From assembly GCA_000733915.1 (NCBI GenBank), contig JPOM01000001.1, positions 1,054,001 to 1,118,000 of the forward strand: a stretch of DNA of 64,000 nucleotides. Direction: 5' to 3'. This document shows, piece by piece, positions 61,773 to 64,000 of the stretch (its first letter is position 1; the number at the start of each line of letters is the position of its first letter). This DNA comes from Caulobacteraceae bacterium PMMR1 (GTDB taxonomy: Bacteria > Pseudomonadota > Alphaproteobacteria > Caulobacterales > Caulobacteraceae). Under the pieces are notes generated by a model. That model was not told where the DNA came from. It searched no databases and was given only the letters and a program-made list of their open reading frames with translations. A program made the position numbers and the translations under genes.

Positions 61773-62884
61773 ATCGGGCTCAGACAGATTTGAGACGGGC
61801 TTGACCCTGGGTGGGGGTCCCTGAGGCTTGGGTTTGCCGACTCAAGACCGAAGGAGACCCCCGTGCAGGTTTTTGGCCTACAGAGCGCAGCATATCGCGG
61901 CGCGAGGCTGTCGTCTCGCCTGGCTGCGCAGACCACAGACATCGGAGCGGCCAGGCGAGACGGGCTCCGCCGGTTCCGATTGGCCCGGCAAGGCGGGCTC
62001 ACCGCCGAGCAGGCGGCCAAGGCGGTGGGCGTCAGCCGCGCCACGCTGCACCGTTGGTCCAAGCGGCTGGAGCCCAGGAGCCGCCGGCCGCTGCGGGTGA
62101 GGCTGAAGAGCTGGACCCCCAAGCTGGTGCGGGCGGTCCAGGATCTGCGGGACGACTACCCCATGTGGGGCCGCGCCAAGCTCGGCCCTTTGTTGCGGGA
62201 GCAGGGCTTCTCCGTGTCGAACGCCACTTTAGGGCGGATCATCAGGAGCCTGGTGGACCGCGGCGTGGTGCAGCCTGTTGCGACGCTGCGTCGCCGGCCG
62301 CGTTCGCACCGCTGGACGGCCCGGCGCCGCCATGCCGTGCGCCTGCCCAAGGGGCTGAGGCCCGACCGGCCAGGCGGGGTGGTGCAGATCGACACGGTGT
62401 TCGTCACCCTGGCTCCGGGCAAGGCCATCAAACACTTCACCGCCTACGATCCCGTCGCCAAGTGGACCGTCGCCAAGGCGGTCAACCGCGCCACGGCCCA
62501 CGCCGCCAGCCTGTTCCTCGACAAGGTCATCGCCGAGATGCCCTTCCCGGTGCAGGCCATCCAGGTCGACGGCGGTTCGGAGTTCAAGGCTTAAGTTCGA
62601 GCAGGCCTGCCATGACAAAGGCCTGATCCTCTACGAGCTCCCGCCAAAGCGGCCCCAGCTCAACGGCGCGGTGGAGCGCTGCAACGGCGCCTGGCGCTAT
62701 GAGGTCTACGGCGTCTACGACCTGCCGAGGTCAGTCGAGAAGCTGAACCCGCTGCTGGACGCCTTCCAGCACCGCTACAACCACCACCGGCCCCACGGCG
62801 CCCTGGACGGCCTCACCCCAGCCCGCGACCTCGCCCAGCTCCAGGCCAAAGAGACCCCGCCGTCTCACATGGGCTGACCCCGGA
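61773..62884 (+). mobile_element. IS481-like insertion sequence
   Basis: An element of about 1.1 kb between hldE and hemB. Imperfect inverted repeats of about 25 bases are visible: 61773-61798 on the left and 62860-62884 on the right. They share the blocks CGGG, TCAG and TGAGACGG when the right end is reverse complemented. It contains one transposase broken by a frameshift. No target duplication was recognised. Confidence 0.65.
61863..62877 (+). pseudogene. IS481-like DDE transposase, frameshifted
   Basis: The N-terminal helix-turn-helix LARQGGLTAEQAAKAVGVSRATLHRWSKRL is followed by an integrase core: first Asp in GGVVQIDTVFVTLAPGK, second in AIQVDGGSEF, then a stop at 62592-62594. One base further the frame continues FEQACHDKGLILYELPPKRPQLNGAVERCNGAW with the Glu about 35 residues after the second Asp, and ends RYNHHRPHGALDGLTPARDL to SHMG. 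All three catalytic residues exist but in two frames, so the copy is probably inactive. About 338 residues if joined. The start is a GTG at 61863. Confidence 0.82.
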
Positions 62885-63069
62885 CAGTTGCTTCACCCGC
62901 GCTCCTGCGCGACAACACCGGCCGGTCTCTGGTCGCCGCTGGATGAAGGGCGGGGGTCAGGTCACGCCCGAAGTGGCTTCTCTACGGTTCGCTACTGAAG
63001 ACATCTGCGTTCCCATTGTCGTAAACGGGCGAGACGCCGAAAGCGTTCTCCGCAACCGTGGCCGCCAGG

Positions 63070-64000
63070 TCAGGCGCCCAGCAAGCGCGCGGTGCGCGGG
63101 GCGAAGTAGGTCAAGACGCCGGCCGCGCCTGCCCGCTTGAAGGCCGTCAGGCTCTCCAGGATCGCCCGCTCCTCGTCCAGCCAGCCGTTCTGTGCGGCGG
63201 CCGTGATCATGGCGTATTCGCCGGAGACCTGGAAGGCGAAGGTCGGCAAGGCGAAGGCTTCGCTGACGCGCCGTACGATGTCGAGATAGGGCATCCCGGG
63301 CTTCACCATGACCATGTCGGCGCCCTCGGCGATGTCGAGGGCCACTTCGCGCAGGGCCTCGTCGCCGTTGCCAGGGTCCATCTGGTAAGTCTTCTTGTCC
63401 ACCGGGTTGGGCAAGCCGCCCGAGCCCAGCTTGCCCGAGCCGATCGCGTCCCGGTACGGACCGTAGAAGGCGGACGCGTACTTGGCGGCATAGGCCATGA
63501 TGGCGGTGTCCTGCAGGCCCTCGGCCTCGAGCGCCGAGCGCAGCTTGCCCACGCGGCCGTCCATCATATCGGAGGGGGCCAGCACGTCGGCGCCCGCCCG
63601 GGCCTGGACGAGGCCCTGTTCGACCAGCCGCTCGATGGTCGGGTCGTTGGCGATGCGACCGTTCTCGATCAGGCCGTCATGGCCGTGATCGGTGAAGGGG
63701 TCGAGCGCGACGTCGCAAAGCACGCCCACGCCCGGCGCGGCGTCCTTCATCGCCTTCACCGCGCGACAGACCAGCCCGTCGGGATTGGCGGCGTCCGACC
63801 CCTGGGCGTCCTTCCGCTCCCCGTCGATGTAGGGGAAGACGGCGATGCAGGGGATGCCGAGGCGCTCGGCCTGCCGCGCCGCCTCCGCCGCCCGCCTCAC
63901 CGACAGCCGCGGCGCGCCGGGCATGGACCCTACGGGTATCTCGTCCTCCGCCCCATCGTGCACCACCAGCGGCCAGATCAGGTCGGAGGGCGTGAGCACG
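63070..64000 (-). CDS. hemB: Delta-aminolevulinic acid dehydratase (porphobilinogen synthase), 5' end beyond window
   Basis: Condenses two 5-aminolevulinate molecules to porphobilinogen in haem synthesis. The frame enters from the right edge at LTPSDLIWPLVVHDGAE, so the first roughly 20 residues are missing. Active-site lysines are in MAYAAKYASAFYGPYRDA and MVMVKPGMPYLDIV. Allosteric and substrate motifs GVLCDVALDPFTDHGHDG and DVLAPSDMMDGRVGKLR are present. The cysteine metal site typical of zinc enzymes is absent (CDVALDPFTDHGHDG), matching the magnesium-type alphaproteobacterial enzyme. It ends TARLLGA. The IS481-like element lies 186 bases beyond its stop. Confidence 0.95.
   Translation of the reverse strand, partial: VLTPSDLIWPLVVHDGAEDEIPVGSMPGAPRLSVRRAAEAARQAERLGIPCIAVFPYIDGERKDAQGSDAANPDGLVCRAVKAMKDAAPGVGVLCDVALDPFTDHGHDGLIENGRIANDPTIERLVEQGLVQARAGADVLAPSDMMDGRVGKLRSALEAEGLQDTAIMAYAAKYASAFYGPYRDAIGSGKLGSGGLPNPVDKKTYQMDPGNGDEALREVALDIAEGADMVMVKPGMPYLDIVRRVSEAFALPTFAFQVSGEYAMITAAAQNGWLDEERAILESLTAFKRAGAAGVLTYFAPRTARLLGA

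Overview
The window is high-GC alphaproteobacterial chromosome, most likely from the Caulobacteraceae (Caulobacter/Phenylobacterium group). Supporting signs are a PopZ polar organiser between a TolC gene and valS, two large TonB-dependent receptors (one of the TIGR01782 type), a GTTC-N7-GTTC LexA box in front of ssb, a GGAAC-N17-CGTT general-stress promoter in front of a CsbD gene, and DUF2497 and DUF3126 proteins. Genus is inferred, not proven.

Layout. 1-13.1 kb is core housekeeping: 3' part of pccB, recJ, folK, a NYN nuclease overlapping a type-5 uracil-DNA glycosylase, an MFS exporter, sfsA, a cinA-like gene, ssb, a lipoprotein, bamD-recN, two tandem hotdog thioesterases and tRNA-Met. 13.1-19.5 kb holds a stress csbD gene, a TonB receptor with a clear promoter/operator, queE-queD for queuosine, a haem-oxygenase-like diiron protein and a 53-residue entericidin-like lipoprotein.

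19.6-25.7 kb is a decaying accessory region. It holds an internally deleted IS256 element, a pseudogene of the type I-G (I-U) CRISPR effector csb1/cas7 cut off by that IS, a tetR gene split by an IS5-family element with an exact CTAG target duplication, and a low-GC segment between two tRNA-Ser genes. That segment carries a frameshifted uracil-DNA-glycosylase-like gene and a resolvase-like fragment, and is bounded by imperfect direct repeats. No CRISPR array or intact cas gene is visible.

25.8-47.3 kb returns to core genes: a four-repeat membrane protein, a divergent metallophosphoesterase/TonB receptor pair, a frameshifted beta-propeller gene, galU, glmS, glmM, a glycosyltransferase, an SDR, tRNA-Cys, a PIMT-like gene, tolC, popZ, valS, tRNA-Val, gph, glmU and rpiA. 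GlmS, GlmM and GlmU together cover the route from fructose-6-phosphate to UDP-GlcNAc. 47.3-64 kb has a CapK-like adenylate-forming protein, der, gatC-gatA (no gatB seen), hrpB, two RNA-methyltransferase-type genes, DUF3126, thiO, an acyl-CoA dehydrogenase, hldD-hldE for LPS heptose, a frameshifted IS481-like element, and hemB cut by the window edge.
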